A stretch of 64,000 nucleotides of DNA from positions 291,008-355,007 of the forward strand of contig NZ_JADVKT010000004.1 of the NCBI RefSeq assembly GCF_016508255.1, in the 5' to 3' direction. The stretch comes from Acinetobacter calcoaceticus (GTDB taxonomy: Bacteria; Pseudomonadota; Gammaproteobacteria; Pseudomonadales; Moraxellaceae). Positions 37,011-47,962 of this stretch are shown here, piece after piece. Every line of letters starts with the position of its first letter. Position 1 is the first letter of the stretch. The translations under genes and the position numbers were made by a program. The notes under the pieces were generated by a model, which was not told where the DNA came from, searched no databases, and worked only from the letters and a program-made list of their open reading frames with translations.

Positions 37011-37814
37011 ATGAATATCCCACGTTTTGGTCTAGGAACTTTTCGTCTTAAAGAACAAGCGGTGATTGATTCTGTTAAAAATGCGCTAGATGTAGGTTAC
37101 CGTGCAATTGATACGGCTCAAATTTATGACAATGAAGCAGCGATTGGCCAAGCGATTGCCGAAAGTGGCGTATCACGTCAGGACTTATTTTTAACCACCA
37201 AAATCTGGGTAGATAACTTTGCTCAAGATAAATTTATTCTAAGCTTAAAAGAAAGCTTACAAAAGCTTCGTACTGACCATGTCGATTTAACTTTGATTCA
37301 CTGGCCAGCACCAGATTTAGGGGTTTCAATTCCTGAAATCATGCAGCTTTTACTAGAAGCAAAACAACAGGGTCTTACCAAACAAATTGGTATTTCAAAC
37401 TTCAATATTGTGCTTACCCAACAAGCAATTGACACAATTGGCGCAGAGCATATTGCAACCAACCAGATTGAGCTCAGCCCTTATCTTCAAAGTCATAAAC
37501 TTGTGAATTTCTTACGAGAGAAAAATATTGATGTCACTTCATATATGACGCTTGCGTACGGCAAAGTACTTCAAGACCCTGTTTTAGCTGAAATTGCAGC
37601 AGCGCATAAAGCAACGACAGCGCAAATTGCACTTGCGTGGGCATTGCAACGTGGTTTTGCGGTCATTCCATCTTCAACTAAACGTGAAAACCTGATGAGC
37701 AATTTAAAAGCACAGGATATCGAGTTAACTTCAGCTGAAATGCAAATGATTGCTGAACTCGACCGTAATGGTCGTGAAGTTAGCCCAGAACCATGGGCAC
37801 CAGTTTGGGACTAA
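37011..37814 (+). CDS. Aldo/keto reductase (DkgB-like)
   Basis: A 267-residue NADPH-dependent TIM-barrel reductase. The catalytic tetrad is visible as D and Y in [10 protein letters not shown] in TTKIWVD and H in LIHWPAP. The cofactor-site block [13 protein letters not shown] is near the C-terminus. The start is ATG 37011 (CAGGTG upstream), not the upstream frame start. Close relatives reduce methylglyoxal or 2,5-diketogluconate. The MFS gene follows after 4 nt. Confidence 0.88.
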   Translation: MNIPRFGLGTFRLKEQAVIDSVKNALDVGYRAIDTAQIYDNEAAIGQAIAESGVSRQDLFLTTKIWVDNFAQDKFILSLKESLQKLRTDHVDLTLIHWPAPDLGVSIPEIMQLLLEAKQQGLTKQIGISNFNIVLTQQAIDTIGAEHIATNQIELSPYLQSHKLVNFLREKNIDVTSYMTLAYGKVLQDPVLAEIAAAHKATTAQIALAWALQRGFAVIPSSTKRENLMSNLKAQDIELTSAEMQMIAELDRNGREVSPEPWAPVWD

Positions 37815-37818
37815 ACTC

Positions 37819-39009
37819 ATGAACACTCAATCAAATACGGCATTCTCGTTATTGGCATTGGCAATTGGTGCTTTTGCCATTGGCACCACTGAGTTTTCCC
37901 CAATGGGATTACTTCCAAATATCGCGAATGATTTAGGCATTTCAATTCCAACGGCTGGCATGTTAATTACGGGTTATGCTCTTGGCGTCATGTTAGGTGC
38001 CCCGTTCATGACACTGTGGTTTGGTGGTTTTGCACGACGTAATGCGCTTATTTTTCTCATGGCGATCTTTACGGTAGGTAATCTGATCGCAGCATTTGCC
38101 CCAAGCTATATGAGCTTATTAGGTGCACGTCTCATTACTAGCCTTAACCACGGTGCTTTCTTCGGGATTGGTTCAGTTGTAGCCGCAAGTATTGTACCGG
38201 CCCACAAACAAGCCAGTGCTGTAGCAACCATGTTTATGGGTTTAACCATTGCCAATATTGGTGGGGTGCCACTGGCAACATGGATTGGGCAAAATATTGG
38301 CTGGCGTATGTCTTTCCTTGCGATTTCCGTGCTTGGCATTATTACCATGCTCGCTTTATGGAAAGCCCTGCCATCAGGCATGGTTGCCCAAAAACCCAAT
38401 GTAAAAGCTGAATTGAAAGTATTAACACGTACTCCTGTAATACTTGCTTTACTCACCACGGTACTCAGCGCAGGTGCAATGTTTACCCTCTATACCTACA
38501 TTGCGCCAAGTTTGACTGAATTTACCCATGCGTCACCTACCTTCATTACTTTCATGTTGGTGTTAATTGGTGTCGGGTTCTCGATTGGTAACCATTTAGG
38601 TGGCCGCTTTGCAGATTTATCTATCAATAAAACTCTGATTGGCTTCTTGGTTTTATTAATTGTAATGATGCTAATTTTCCCAATTCTTGCACAAAGCCAA
38701 GTTGGAGCAGCCATTGCACTAGTCATCTGGGGCGCTGCAACTTTTGCCTTAGTTCCACCTTTGCAAATGCGTGTCATGTCAGTCGCTCATGAAGCCCCTG
38801 GACTTGCCTCTTCAGTAAACATTGGTGCGTTTAACCTAGGCAATGCTGTCGGAGCAGCAGCAGGCGCTTTAGTCATCGATTTAGGCTGGGGTTACACTGC
38901 TGTATCGTTTGCTGGTGCATTACTGGCCGGGTTAGGTTTACTCTTGGTTTTATTCCAAATCAAACGTGAAAGCAGCCCAACACAAGCTTTGCAACAGTGT
39001 TCAGACTAA
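37819..39009 (+). CDS. MFS transporter (drug:H+ antiporter family, DHA1)
   Basis: A 396-residue protein with 12 membrane segments. The N-terminal FAIGTTEFSPMGLLPNIANDL and motif C-like region LITSLNHGAFFGIGS are typical of the YdhP/AraJ-like DHA1 group that exports sugars, arabinose or drugs. It is cotranscribed with the aldo/keto reductase; the pair may detoxify and export reduced carbonyl compounds (inference). Confidence 0.86.
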   Translation: MNTQSNTAFSLLALAIGAFAIGTTEFSPMGLLPNIANDLGISIPTAGMLITGYALGVMLGAPFMTLWFGGFARRNALIFLMAIFTVGNLIAAFAPSYMSLLGARLITSLNHGAFFGIGSVVAASIVPAHKQASAVATMFMGLTIANIGGVPLATWIGQNIGWRMSFLAISVLGIITMLALWKALPSGMVAQKPNVKAELKVLTRTPVILALLTTVLSAGAMFTLYTYIAPSLTEFTHASPTFITFMLVLIGVGFSIGNHLGGRFADLSINKTLIGFLVLLIVMMLIFPILAQSQVGAAIALVIWGAATFALVPPLQMRVMSVAHEAPGLASSVNIGAFNLGNAVGAAAGALVIDLGWGYTAVSFAGALLAGLGLLLVLFQIKRESSPTQALQQCSD

Positions 39010-39011
39010 TA

Positions 39012-39042
39012 AAAAAGCGCCTGAAATCAGGCGCTTTTTTAT
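39012..39042. terminator. Bidirectional terminator after the MFS gene
   Basis: AAAAGCGCCTGA pairs with TCAGGCGCTTTT (39029-39040) around AA, continuing in T-runs both ways. It serves the convergent MFS and START genes. Confidence 0.92.
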
Positions 39043-39048
39043 TGCTTA

Positions 39049-39702
39049 TTATTTTAAAATATCGGGTAATTTAGGTTGCTCATAAATCGGGTTCATCACT
39101 TCCCGCTTCATTTTCAGCAGCATCTGATACGGTTGCTGCTGAACAAACATATTGACGAAGCTTAAAGGGATTGAACCAGCTGGATCTGCATAGCCACTAG
39201 TGGTTACTTTAACTTTGTTATTCGCTAATTTCTGGAACGTCCATTCACCTTCATAGCGGGTTAAACGAACCACATCGGGTTGAATCGGATAGTTACTATT
39301 AATCGCTGTGTTCTTAATCGTAATGACACCATTAGCAGCTTTACTCATTTTTCCTTTAACCACCACATCACGATCTTTTAGAGGAAAAGGAAAATCTAAC
39401 ACCATATATAAAGTAAATTCGCCTTTCTTCTCATCCTGAGAAAGCATTTCAACTTTCCCCATATAAGGCACCCACTGCGCTGCTCGATTTACATCTAAAA
39501 TCACCGCAACCGCACGTTCAATGGGGGCATCAAAGGTTGTTTCAGCTTTATATTGAAAGACCGGATTATCAGCTTTTTGATAGGTCCAGACTTTAATATG
39601 ATTGCGATCTAAGCTGAGTTTAGCTTTTTCTGTAGAAGCAGCCCCTGTCCAGAAGCTGCTCAAGCAAAGAAAAGTGGTCAAGGCAATTTGTTTTTTATTC
39701 AT
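39049..39702 (-). CDS. Exported START-domain protein
   Basis: A 217-residue protein with a signal peptide (MNKKQIALTTFLCLSSFWTGAAS) followed by a START/SRPBCC-type lipid-binding fold (VFQYKAETTFDAPIERAVAVILD... and a C-terminal long helix YQMLLKMKREVMNPIYEQP). Bacterial exported START proteins probably bind hydrophobic ligands in the periplasm; the ligand is unknown. ATG 39702 is preferred, since the upstream extension (39735) would hide the signal peptide. It lies 50 nt downstream of dapB. Confidence 0.82.
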   Translation of the reverse strand: MNKKQIALTTFLCLSSFWTGAASTEKAKLSLDRNHIKVWTYQKADNPVFQYKAETTFDAPIERAVAVILDVNRAAQWVPYMGKVEMLSQDEKKGEFTLYMVLDFPFPLKDRDVVVKGKMSKAANGVITIKNTAINSNYPIQPDVVRLTRYEGEWTFQKLANNKVKVTTSGYADPAGSIPLSFVNMFVQQQPYQMLLKMKREVMNPIYEQPKLPDILK

Positions 39703-39752
39703 GTTCTGCTCTATCTTGTTTTTCTGGCTACACATGGAATACGGACAGGGTT

Positions 39753-40595
<843 letters not shown>

Positions 40596-40758
40596 TTACG
40601 TAATTTGTCTACTATATCAAAACTCTTTGCTCACGATAAAAAGTAAAAATTATTTTTTAAGATCAGTTGAAATTCAATCTGTTTTCACAAAAGTTAAAGA
40701 ATTGATCGGCACACTACTCAGCCACGAATGAAAAAAAGATGACTATAAGGAGTTCAGC

Positions 40759-41115
40759 ATGCATTCGAGAATTATTGGCTTAACAGCGATGATGGGGATA
40801 ATGAGTTCAATGGCTTTTGCAGAACCTGCAATCCAGTCAGGCGATACATTAGAAAGTTTAGCTAAAGCGCGTATTACAACGAGTGTAACTACTCAAGTAG
40901 CAATACCTACAGCGCAAACGAGCGTGGCAACCGATGCTAACGTTAAAGTTGAAGACATTGACTCGATCATTGGCGAAACAGCAGCAGAAACACCAAAAGT
41001 AGCTGTACAAACACAAGCTGTAGCAGTTCCAGTTATCGAAAATATATCGACTCTTGCTTCTAACGAACCGACTGTAAGTGTTGACGACATTGATGTTGCT
41101 CATCCTACAGAATAA
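40759..41115 (+). CDS. Exported acidic protein of unknown function (118 aa)
   Basis: AAGGAG lies 7 nt before ATG. Residues 1-21 (ending SMAFA) form a Sec signal peptide. The mature part is Thr/Val/Ala-rich, acidic and low in complexity. It repeats a short unit: VKVEDIDSI and VSVDDIDVA, each preceded by a TxVA/PT stretch. No aromatic core is present, so it is probably disordered and periplasmic or secreted. No family was recognised. Confidence 0.65.
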   Translation: MHSRIIGLTAMMGIMSSMAFAEPAIQSGDTLESLAKARITTSVTTQVAIPTAQTSVATDANVKVEDIDSIIGETAAETPKVAVQTQAVAVPVIENISTLASNEPTVSVDDIDVAHPTE

Positions 41116-41173
41116 GCAGATGTAATTTTCTTTTAAGCAGAATAAAAATAATAAGATAAATCAGCGCACTAAA

Positions 41174-41207
41174 AAGGCGGATATTTTATCAATATCCGCC
41201 TTCTTTT
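41174..41207. terminator. Bidirectional terminator before dnaJ
   Basis: AAGGCGGATATT (41174-41185) pairs perfectly with AATATCCGCCTT (41191-41202) around TTATC, with A-run left and TCTTTTT right. It serves the exported-protein gene and dnaJ. Confidence 0.92.
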
Positions 41208-41229
41208 TAATTTCTTATCTAATCAAGTA

Positions 41230-42342
41230 TTAATCAAATAAACGATCAAAGAATGATTTTTTCTTTGGTGAAGAAGCACTGTCTTCGCCATCAAAAGAAG
41301 CTTGCAACTCTTTAAGTAATTCACGTTGACGAGAATTTAAGTTGACAGGTGTTTCTATCACAATACGGCAGAGTAAATCACCCACCATGCTGCTACGTAC
41401 GGGACGAACGCCTTTACCACGTAAACGGAATAATTTGCCTGTTTGAGTTCCCTCAGGAATCTTCAAGCTAACGCGGCCTTCCAAAGTTGGAATTTCAATT
41501 TCTTTACCAAGTGCAGCATCAGCAATACTGACTGGCACATCCATATAAAGATCCGCACCATCACGTTGGAAAATTTCGTGTTCACGAACAACGACTTCAA
41601 CGTACAAATCACCTGATTGGCCATCACGAATTGCTTCGCCTTTACCACTCAAACGAACGCGGTCACCATTATCTACACCCGCTGGGATTGTAACTTCCAA
41701 CGTTTGCTGGCGATCGGCCACACCTGAACCATGACATGCCTGACAAGGGTTTTTAATAATTTTACCTTGACCACGACAGGTACCACATGTTTGTTGTACA
41801 GAGAAGAAACCTTGCTGCATACGCACTTGTCCTGAACCATGACAAGTTTTACAGGTTTCAACATCTTTTGGATTTTTTGAACCTTTACCATCACACACAT
41901 CACATGGTGCCGGAGCAGTAAAGGTAATGGTTTTTTTCACCCCTTTTACAGCTTCTTCAAGGGTAAGTTCCATTACATAGCGTAAATCTGATCCGCGACG
42001 TTGACGCTGTTGACGTCCACCACCACCGAATGCACCACCGAAGATATCGCCGAACTGGCTAAAGATATCTTCTGCGCTAAATCCGCCAAAGCCACCACCA
42101 CCGCCGCCAAAGCCACCTTCGAAGGCATTATGACCCATGCGATCGTACATGCTACGCTTTTCGCTGTCCGATAAAACTTCATAAGCTTCAGCAGCTTCTT
42201 TAAATTTCTCTTCAGCTTCGGCATTGTCAGGGTTTCTATCAGGATGATACTTCATCGCCAATTTACGGTAGGCTTTTTTGATCTCATCATCACTTGCGGT
42301 TTTTGAAACGCCTAAAACCTCATAATAATCACGTTTAGCCAT
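41230..42342 (-). CDS. dnaJ: Chaperone protein DnaJ
   Basis: A type A Hsp40 of 370 residues that stimulates DnaK ATPase. The J domain has HPD at 33-35, followed by a Gly/Phe-rich linker and four CxxCxGxG zinc repeats ([32 protein letters not shown]), then the C-terminal substrate-binding barrels. dnaK is not adjacent, unlike in E. coli; dapB is two genes away. Confidence 0.97.
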   Translation of the reverse strand: MAKRDYYEVLGVSKTASDDEIKKAYRKLAMKYHPDRNPDNAEAEEKFKEAAEAYEVLSDSEKRSMYDRMGHNAFEGGFGGGGGGFGGFSAEDIFSQFGDIFGGAFGGGGRQQRQRRGSDLRYVMELTLEEAVKGVKKTITFTAPAPCDVCDGKGSKNPKDVETCKTCHGSGQVRMQQGFFSVQQTCGTCRGQGKIIKNPCQACHGSGVADRQQTLEVTIPAGVDNGDRVRLSGKGEAIRDGQSGDLYVEVVVREHEIFQRDGADLYMDVPVSIADAALGKEIEIPTLEGRVSLKIPEGTQTGKLFRLRGKGVRPVRSSMVGDLLCRIVIETPVNLNSRQRELLKELQASFDGEDSASSPKKKSFFDRLFD

Positions 42343-42445
42343 TTTTGGCGGTGCTCCTCACGGAATTTTATCAATACTCTATTGCCGACTAAATGGGGGA
42401 CTTTAGCCGAATTTACAAGGGGAAAATGTTTAAAAAATAGATATA

Positions 42446-42823
42446 TTAAAAAACTGCCTTATTTTTTAAATATTTAGACAAGCCTTTTAACCATGCATTT
42501 AATAGAAATAACCACGCAATAGCGCTGAAAACTACACCAGCAACCGTAGAGGCGGTTATCCAAAGGTTACTGTCCCATGCAAAAAAGAAGAGCGGAATAA
42601 ACCAGACCGCAGCAAAAATTGCCATACAAAGAAATAGAATCCCGTTTCGCATAATCCATAGTGCATGCGCATGAATCCAAACTTCTGCATTATCTACAAC
42701 CGCCACTTTACGAGCGACCAAATAAGCAAAGGCCGCAAAAATAACCGTAAACAATGCAAGAAACATGAACGCATAAGAAATTACTATATAACGGCGATGC
42801 TGTTCGATATGGTCTTGCCCCAT
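42446..42823 (-). CDS. Hypothetical membrane protein (125 aa)
   Basis: Four hydrophobic segments (about 12-36, 53-72, 74-83/84-110) with short charged ends. It has a basic C-terminus (KGLSKYLKNKAVF) and an N-terminal MGQDHIEQHRRY likely in the cytoplasm. No known transporter motif; the family is not recognised. It lies between dnaJ and the RND pump on the same strand and is probably monocistronic. Confidence 0.7.
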   Translation of the reverse strand: MGQDHIEQHRRYIVISYAFMFLALFTVIFAAFAYLVARKVAVVDNAEVWIHAHALWIMRNGILFLCMAIFAAVWFIPLFFFAWDSNLWITASTVAGVVFSAIAWLFLLNAWLKGLSKYLKNKAVF

Positions 42824-42962
42824 CTGTATTTCACCTCAATCCACTGCATTTTGCCTATTTTTTATGCAGTGAAATATTCCTGTATTTTTTGTGTAAAGAC
42901 AGGTGCTACTATATTGGAGTTTTCAATATTTCGCACCTTTATTCACAAAAAATTTATGTATT

Positions 42963-45900
42963 TTATGCGGTTTTTTTCACCTTAAACCACGCTGCGTAGA
43001 GCGCAGGTAAGAAAAATAATGTCAGCAAGGTGGCAACAATCAACCCACCCATGATTGCAACTGCCATTGGACCAAAGAAAATACTTCGTGAAAGTGGAAT
43101 CATGGCCAAAACTGCGGCTAAAGCAGTCAAAATAATCGGACGGAATCGACGTACGGTAGCCTCAATAATCGCCTCCCATGTTGGATGCCCTGCCTGCCTG
43201 TCTTGTTCAATCTGATCAATCAGAATAAGCGAGTTACGCATGATCATGCCAGAAAGCGCAATTGTGCCCAACATGGCCACAAAGCCAAATGGTTTATTAA
43301 ATAAAAGTAAGAATAAAACCACACCAATTAAACCCAGTGGAGCTGTTAAAAGCACAATGGACGCGCGAGATAGACTCTTGAGTTGAATCATAAGTAATGT
43401 CATTACGACAGCTAAGAACAGTGGCATACCAGCATTAACAGAGTTTTGCCCACGTTCAGACTCTTCTACGGTTCCACCGACTTCAATGAGATAGCCGCTT
43501 GGAAGTTCAGCGCGTAATTTATCCATTGACTGAGCTAATTCACTCACTACAGTAGCAGGCTGTAATTGAGTTCGGATATCTGCACGAACAGTAATGGTTG
43601 GTAATCGGTTACGATGCCAAATTAGACCATCTTCAAACTTATATTCAATTTTAGCGATTTGAGCTAAAGGCACTGTCGTTCCATTGGCGGTAGGTACAGC
43701 TAAACTCGCCAATGAAGCCACTTCAACTCGTTCAGATTGGTCTCCACGCAAGCGGATTTCGATGAGTTCACGCTTTTCACGATACTGTTCAATCGCACTA
43801 CCCGTAATTGAGGCATTAATGAAGTTCGCTAAATCGACACTAGAGACACCCATTTGTCGAGCACGATCTTGGTCGATCTGAATCGAAATGATTTTACTTG
43901 GCTCACCCCAATCTAAATGCACATTGGTCGTATTCGGATTTTCGCCAATCAGTTTAGCGACCTTCTGCGCCTCTTGACGGACCAGATTTTGATCTTCGCC
44001 CGACACACGATATTGCAATGGATAACCCACTGGTGGGCCATTTTCCAGTAATGACACGCGAGTACGAACTTGCGGAAGTAATTGCTTAATTTGTGTGTCT
44101 AACGAGCGTCGAATTTCATCACGATCATCAAGTGATGATGCTAGTACAACAAACTGCGCAAAACTGGCTTGCGGTAATTGCTGGTCTAACGGTAAATAAA
44201 AACGTGGTGATCCTGTACCGACATAAGCCACATAGTTATCAATACCTTTTTGTTTAGACAGGAAATTTTCAACCTTTTTCACAGCTTGTTCTGTTGCTGT
44301 TAAAGAAGCGCCTTCTTCAAGTTTTAAATCGACTAAAATCTCGGCACGGTTTGAAGGTGGGAAAAACTGCTGAGGTACCAGCTTAAACATCAGCACAGAT
44401 AGCACAAAAATACCCACCGTCGTTGCAATCACGGTTTTACGGTAAGTCACACAAAACTCGACCATCTTTCTAAAACGTAAATAGAAACTAGATTGGTAGG
44501 GATCGTAGTGATGGTCCTGTGAAATGGCCACAGTTTGCGGTTGCGGCTTTTTAGTTAACCTCGCCCATAAACGGACATACCAAGGGGCCTGATGGCCTGT
44601 TTTGGTAAAATCAGGTAATAGCTTTTCGCCTAAATAAGGTACGAATAAAACTGCCGCGACCCAAGAGACTAATAAGGCAATCGTCACAACCTGAAAGATA
44701 GAGCGAGTGTATTCACCTGTACCAGACTGAGCCGTAGCGATCGGTAAGAAACCAGCCGCAGTAATCAATGTTCCAGTGAGCATCGGAAATGCAGTAGTTT
44801 TCCACGCAAATCCGGCGGCTTTAATTCGGCTATAACCCTGCTCCATCTTAATTGCCATCATCTCGACGGCAATAATGGCGTCATCGACTAACAGACCTAG
44901 CGCCAGAATCAAGGCACCTAGGGAAATCTTATGCAGCCCGACATCGAATAGATTCATACCTGCAAAGGTCATTGCTAAAACTAAAGGAATAGAAAAAGCG
45001 ACCACCAATCCTGTACGGAAACCTAAAGAGAAAAAACTCACTAACAAGACAATAATAACTGCTTCAGCGAGTACCTTTATAAACTCATGAATACTGCGTT
45101 GTACTGCTACAGGTTGGTCAGAAACTTTTTGGAGCTTCATGCCTAAAGGCAAAGTTTTTTGCAGTTGGGCAAACTCTGTGTCGAGATTTTTACCTAAGGC
45201 AATAATGTCACCGCCCTTACGCATCGATAAAGCAATACCAATACCATTTTCACCCATGAAGCGCATACGTGGCTGAGCAGGTTGACTAAAACCACGGTAG
45301 ACATCAGCGACATCTCCAAGCTGAATGGTTTTATCACCTACCAGTAAAGGCATTTTCTTAATTTCATCAATGTTTTGTAAATGACCACTTACTCGGATCT
45401 GAATACGGTCTGTGCCTGTTTCAAAAAAACCTGCACTTGCCATACTATTTTGCTTTTGTAAGGCGTCTTGAATCGCTGTAACTGGAATACCAAGCTGTAC
45501 CGCTTTAGTGTTAGAAAGCTCAATCCAGATTTTTTGATCTTGCAGACCAATTAATTCAACCTTACTGACATCCTTGACACGTTGAAGCTGTAATTGCAAA
45601 CGATCTGCATATTCTTTTAAAACCGCATAGTCAAAGTCTTTGCCTGTCAGTACATAAATATTGCCGTAAGTGTCTCCAAATTCGTCATTGAAAAATGGAC
45701 CTTGTACACCGTTTGGCAGTTCATGGCGTATATCATTTACCTTCTTACGAACGTTGTACCAAACATCGGGAATCTTGTCAGAAGTAAGCGAATCCTTCGC
45801 CACAAAAGTAACCAACGACTCACCTGGACGGGAGTAAGCCATAATCTTGTCATACTGCCCTGTGGTCATGAGTTCCTTTTCGATACGGTCCGTAACTAAA

Positions 45901-46088
45901 GTAGAAACTTCTTTGGCAGTCGCCCCAGGCCAGTAGGTCTGTACCACCATGACCTTAAAGGTAAATGGTGGATCTTCACTTTGTGATAATTTTGAATAAG
46001 AGATCGCACCGATAATGCCAAGCAGCAGCATAAAATAAAAGACGATGCCTTTATTATTTAATGCCCATTCCGAGAGATTGAATTTCAT
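42963..46088 (-). CDS. RND efflux pump inner-membrane permease (HAE1-like)
   Basis: A 1041-residue protein with the RND plan: one N-terminal membrane helix, a large periplasmic loop, six helices, a second loop and five helices. The proton-relay motif GLLVDDAIIAVE lies in TM4, as in AcrB-type drug pumps. It uses the proton gradient to export drugs or solvents with the adaptor encoded just upstream. Its ATG overlaps the adaptor stop (ATGA). No outer-membrane channel gene is present, so it must borrow one. Confidence 0.92.
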   Translation of the reverse strand: MKFNLSEWALNNKGIVFYFMLLLGIIGAISYSKLSQSEDPPFTFKVMVVQTYWPGATAKEVSTLVTDRIEKELMTTGQYDKIMAYSRPGESLVTFVAKDSLTSDKIPDVWYNVRKKVNDIRHELPNGVQGPFFNDEFGDTYGNIYVLTGKDFDYAVLKEYADRLQLQLQRVKDVSKVELIGLQDQKIWIELSNTKAVQLGIPVTAIQDALQKQNSMASAGFFETGTDRIQIRVSGHLQNIDEIKKMPLLVGDKTIQLGDVADVYRGFSQPAQPRMRFMGENGIGIALSMRKGGDIIALGKNLDTEFAQLQKTLPLGMKLQKVSDQPVAVQRSIHEFIKVLAEAVIIVLLVSFFSLGFRTGLVVAFSIPLVLAMTFAGMNLFDVGLHKISLGALILALGLLVDDAIIAVEMMAIKMEQGYSRIKAAGFAWKTTAFPMLTGTLITAAGFLPIATAQSGTGEYTRSIFQVVTIALLVSWVAAVLFVPYLGEKLLPDFTKTGHQAPWYVRLWARLTKKPQPQTVAISQDHHYDPYQSSFYLRFRKMVEFCVTYRKTVIATTVGIFVLSVLMFKLVPQQFFPPSNRAEILVDLKLEEGASLTATEQAVKKVENFLSKQKGIDNYVAYVGTGSPRFYLPLDQQLPQASFAQFVVLASSLDDRDEIRRSLDTQIKQLLPQVRTRVSLLENGPPVGYPLQYRVSGEDQNLVRQEAQKVAKLIGENPNTTNVHLDWGEPSKIISIQIDQDRARQMGVSSVDLANFINASITGSAIEQYREKRELIEIRLRGDQSERVEVASLASLAVPTANGTTVPLAQIAKIEYKFEDGLIWHRNRLPTITVRADIRTQLQPATVVSELAQSMDKLRAELPSGYLIEVGGTVEESERGQNSVNAGMPLFLAVVMTLLMIQLKSLSRASIVLLTAPLGLIGVVLFLLLFNKPFGFVAMLGTIALSGMIMRNSLILIDQIEQDRQAGHPTWEAIIEATVRRFRPIILTALAAVLAMIPLSRSIFFGPMAVAIMGGLIVATLLTLFFLPALYAAWFKVKKTA

Positions 46089-47191
46089 GGTGACTTCGCT
46101 CCCTGAATTTTCACTGCACGATTTTCACGGTCAATCGGATGAATCTTTTGGTGATCACGTAGTAAGTGTACGCCGCCAATCACAACCCAATCATTTGGCT
46201 TTAAACCAGATAACACAGGCACGCTGTCTTTGCCATATGCACCAATGGCTACAGGTACTTTACGCAAAGTCTGATTCGCATTAACAACCCAGACATAAGG
46301 CTGATTATCTGTTGCTGAGACACTCGAAAGTGGAACACTCATCACATTGGTTTGAGTTGTACTAAAAAATACGCGTGCGCTTTGTCCAAGCTGAATAACA
46401 GACTGCCCTTCTTTAAGTGCTACCTTGACTGTAAAAGTACGGGACTGGTCCGCTGCGGGAGAAACTTCGCGTACATATCCTGCAAATTTTTCATTCGGTT
46501 TAGACCACAAGGTTATCCAAGCGGCTTGACCAACTTTAATTTCAGTAACTGCTTGTTCTGGCACCCCAATAACAACTTCACGCTCTCCATCAATTGCCAG
46601 TTGATAAGCAGCTTGCCCCACCGCAACCACTTGTCCAATTTCAATATTACGCGTGGTAATTACCCCGTTTTTATTAGAAATGAGTTGGTTATAGCCAGTC
46701 TGGTTCGCCGAAACTTCATAGTTAGAACGTGCTTGCTGTAGAGCCGCTTGCGCTGCGTCATATTGATTTTTTACAGTGTCATATTGCGAACGGCTAACCG
46801 CATTAATAGGCAATAATTGCTGGAAACGTTTAAGTTCATCTGCTGCTGTTTTTGCTGAAGCCTGTGCATTATCAAGTTGGGCTTTAGCAGCATTTAATTG
46901 GAGCTGAGCATCTGCCACGTCAAGCTTTGCTAAAACTTGTCCGACCTTAACTCGATCACCGACATCTACGTAACGTGCCGTAACCTGACCACCCACACGA
47001 AATGCTAAAGCCGTTTGTTGTCTGGCTTGCACATCCCCTGCATAACTTTTTTGTTCATTGAGAGTGGTCAAGGGCTGTGCCACCATCACATAGGGTATCT
47101 CTTCTGTTTTTGGGGCTTCTTTACTACACCCCATTAATGTGACCGTACAAACAATCACCATACTCATGATGAGAGGTTTTAACAGATTCAT
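46085..47191 (-). CDS. RND efflux periplasmic adaptor (MFP) lipoprotein
   Basis: A 368-residue membrane fusion protein with lipobox LMGC (lipidated C22), barrel-sandwich/lipoyl halves around a coiled-coil hairpin (LNAAKAQLDNAQASAKTAADELKRF...), and beta-barrel and membrane-proximal domains. It links the RND permease to an outer-membrane channel. First gene of the two-gene operon, divergent from the TetR gene, with a palindromic operator between. Confidence 0.92.
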   Translation of the reverse strand: MNLLKPLIMSMVIVCTVTLMGCSKEAPKTEEIPYVMVAQPLTTLNEQKSYAGDVQARQQTALAFRVGGQVTARYVDVGDRVKVGQVLAKLDVADAQLQLNAAKAQLDNAQASAKTAADELKRFQQLLPINAVSRSQYDTVKNQYDAAQAALQQARSNYEVSANQTGYNQLISNKNGVITTRNIEIGQVVAVGQAAYQLAIDGEREVVIGVPEQAVTEIKVGQAAWITLWSKPNEKFAGYVREVSPAADQSRTFTVKVALKEGQSVIQLGQSARVFFSTTQTNVMSVPLSSVSATDNQPYVWVVNANQTLRKVPVAIGAYGKDSVPVLSGLKPNDWVVIGGVHLLRDHQKIHPIDRENRAVKIQGAKSP

Positions 47192-47261
47192 ATCTTATCG
47201 CTCTTATTCAAACTGATTTTTTAAGGCACAATATGTTTGCATCATAAATTGTTTGTTTTTT

Positions 47262-47289
47262 AATTAATATACCCATGGGTACATTAATT
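47262..47289. promoter_or_regulatory. 28-bp palindromic operator between the RND operon and the TetR gene
   Basis: An inverted repeat with a perfect 12-bp core TACCCATGGGTA (47270-47281), flanked on both sides by ATTAAT arms; only one base pair of the 28 bp fails to match. It lies 73 nt from the adaptor start and 50 nt from the TetR start. It is a very strong candidate TetR operator controlling both. Confidence 0.82.
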
Positions 47290-47338
47290 GAAGAAAAACT
47301 TATAAATATTTATTTTTTAGCTTTTATTAGAGGATTTC

Positions 47339-47962
47339 GTGCAAACAGTTAATCAAAGTGGTCGCCCCAAAGATCTAGAAAAACGTGCTCGTATTCTGCA
47401 AGCAGCAAAAGCCATTTTTTTGAAATCTGGTTATCACGGTACCAGCATGAACCAGATCGCCCAAGAAGCAGGTGTAACTAAGCTTACTGTCTATAATCAT
47501 TTTCAAGATAAAGCCAACCTGTTTATCTGTGCGATTACAGAAACCTGTGAAGAAACGCTGTGTACTAAACAATTTGAATTAGAGGCATCGGCAGACTTTT
47601 ATCAAGCACTCTTTATTGTGTGTTCCCGTGCCTTGCAAATTATTTACTCACCCGAAGCACTTAAACTTGAACACGTTTTATTTGAACTTGCAGCAGAACA
47701 AAGTCCACTTGCTCTACAGTTTTTTGATGCATCGCATACGCGACTTCAAAATCAGTTAGCTGTGTTTTTGCAAAAAGCGGCTCAATTAGGTTTTATTCAA
47801 ACCGATGATCCTACTTATCAAACCGAGCTTCTTATGTCTTTATTGCTTGGCATACGCCATCAGAAGGTTTTACTTGGGATCATTGCTGTACCCACTGCAC
47901 AAGAGTTAGGGCAAATCATTCAAGATGCAATTGCTTTATTCCTGCTCAAATATCGGACTTAA
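47339..47962 (+). CDS. TetR-family repressor of the RND operon
   Basis: A 207-residue regulator starting at GTG 47339 (AGAGGA upstream). The N-terminal helix-turn-helix spans about 14-60 (GTSMNQIAQEAGVTKLTVYNHFQDKANLF), with a C-terminal TetR_C-type ligand domain. Divergent orientation and the intergenic palindrome indicate local repression of the efflux pair; the inducer is unknown. Confidence 0.9.
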   Translation: MQTVNQSGRPKDLEKRARILQAAKAIFLKSGYHGTSMNQIAQEAGVTKLTVYNHFQDKANLFICAITETCEETLCTKQFELEASADFYQALFIVCSRALQIIYSPEALKLEHVLFELAAEQSPLALQFFDASHTRLQNQLAVFLQKAAQLGFIQTDDPTYQTELLMSLLLGIRHQKVLLGIIAVPTAQELGQIIQDAIALFLLKYRT

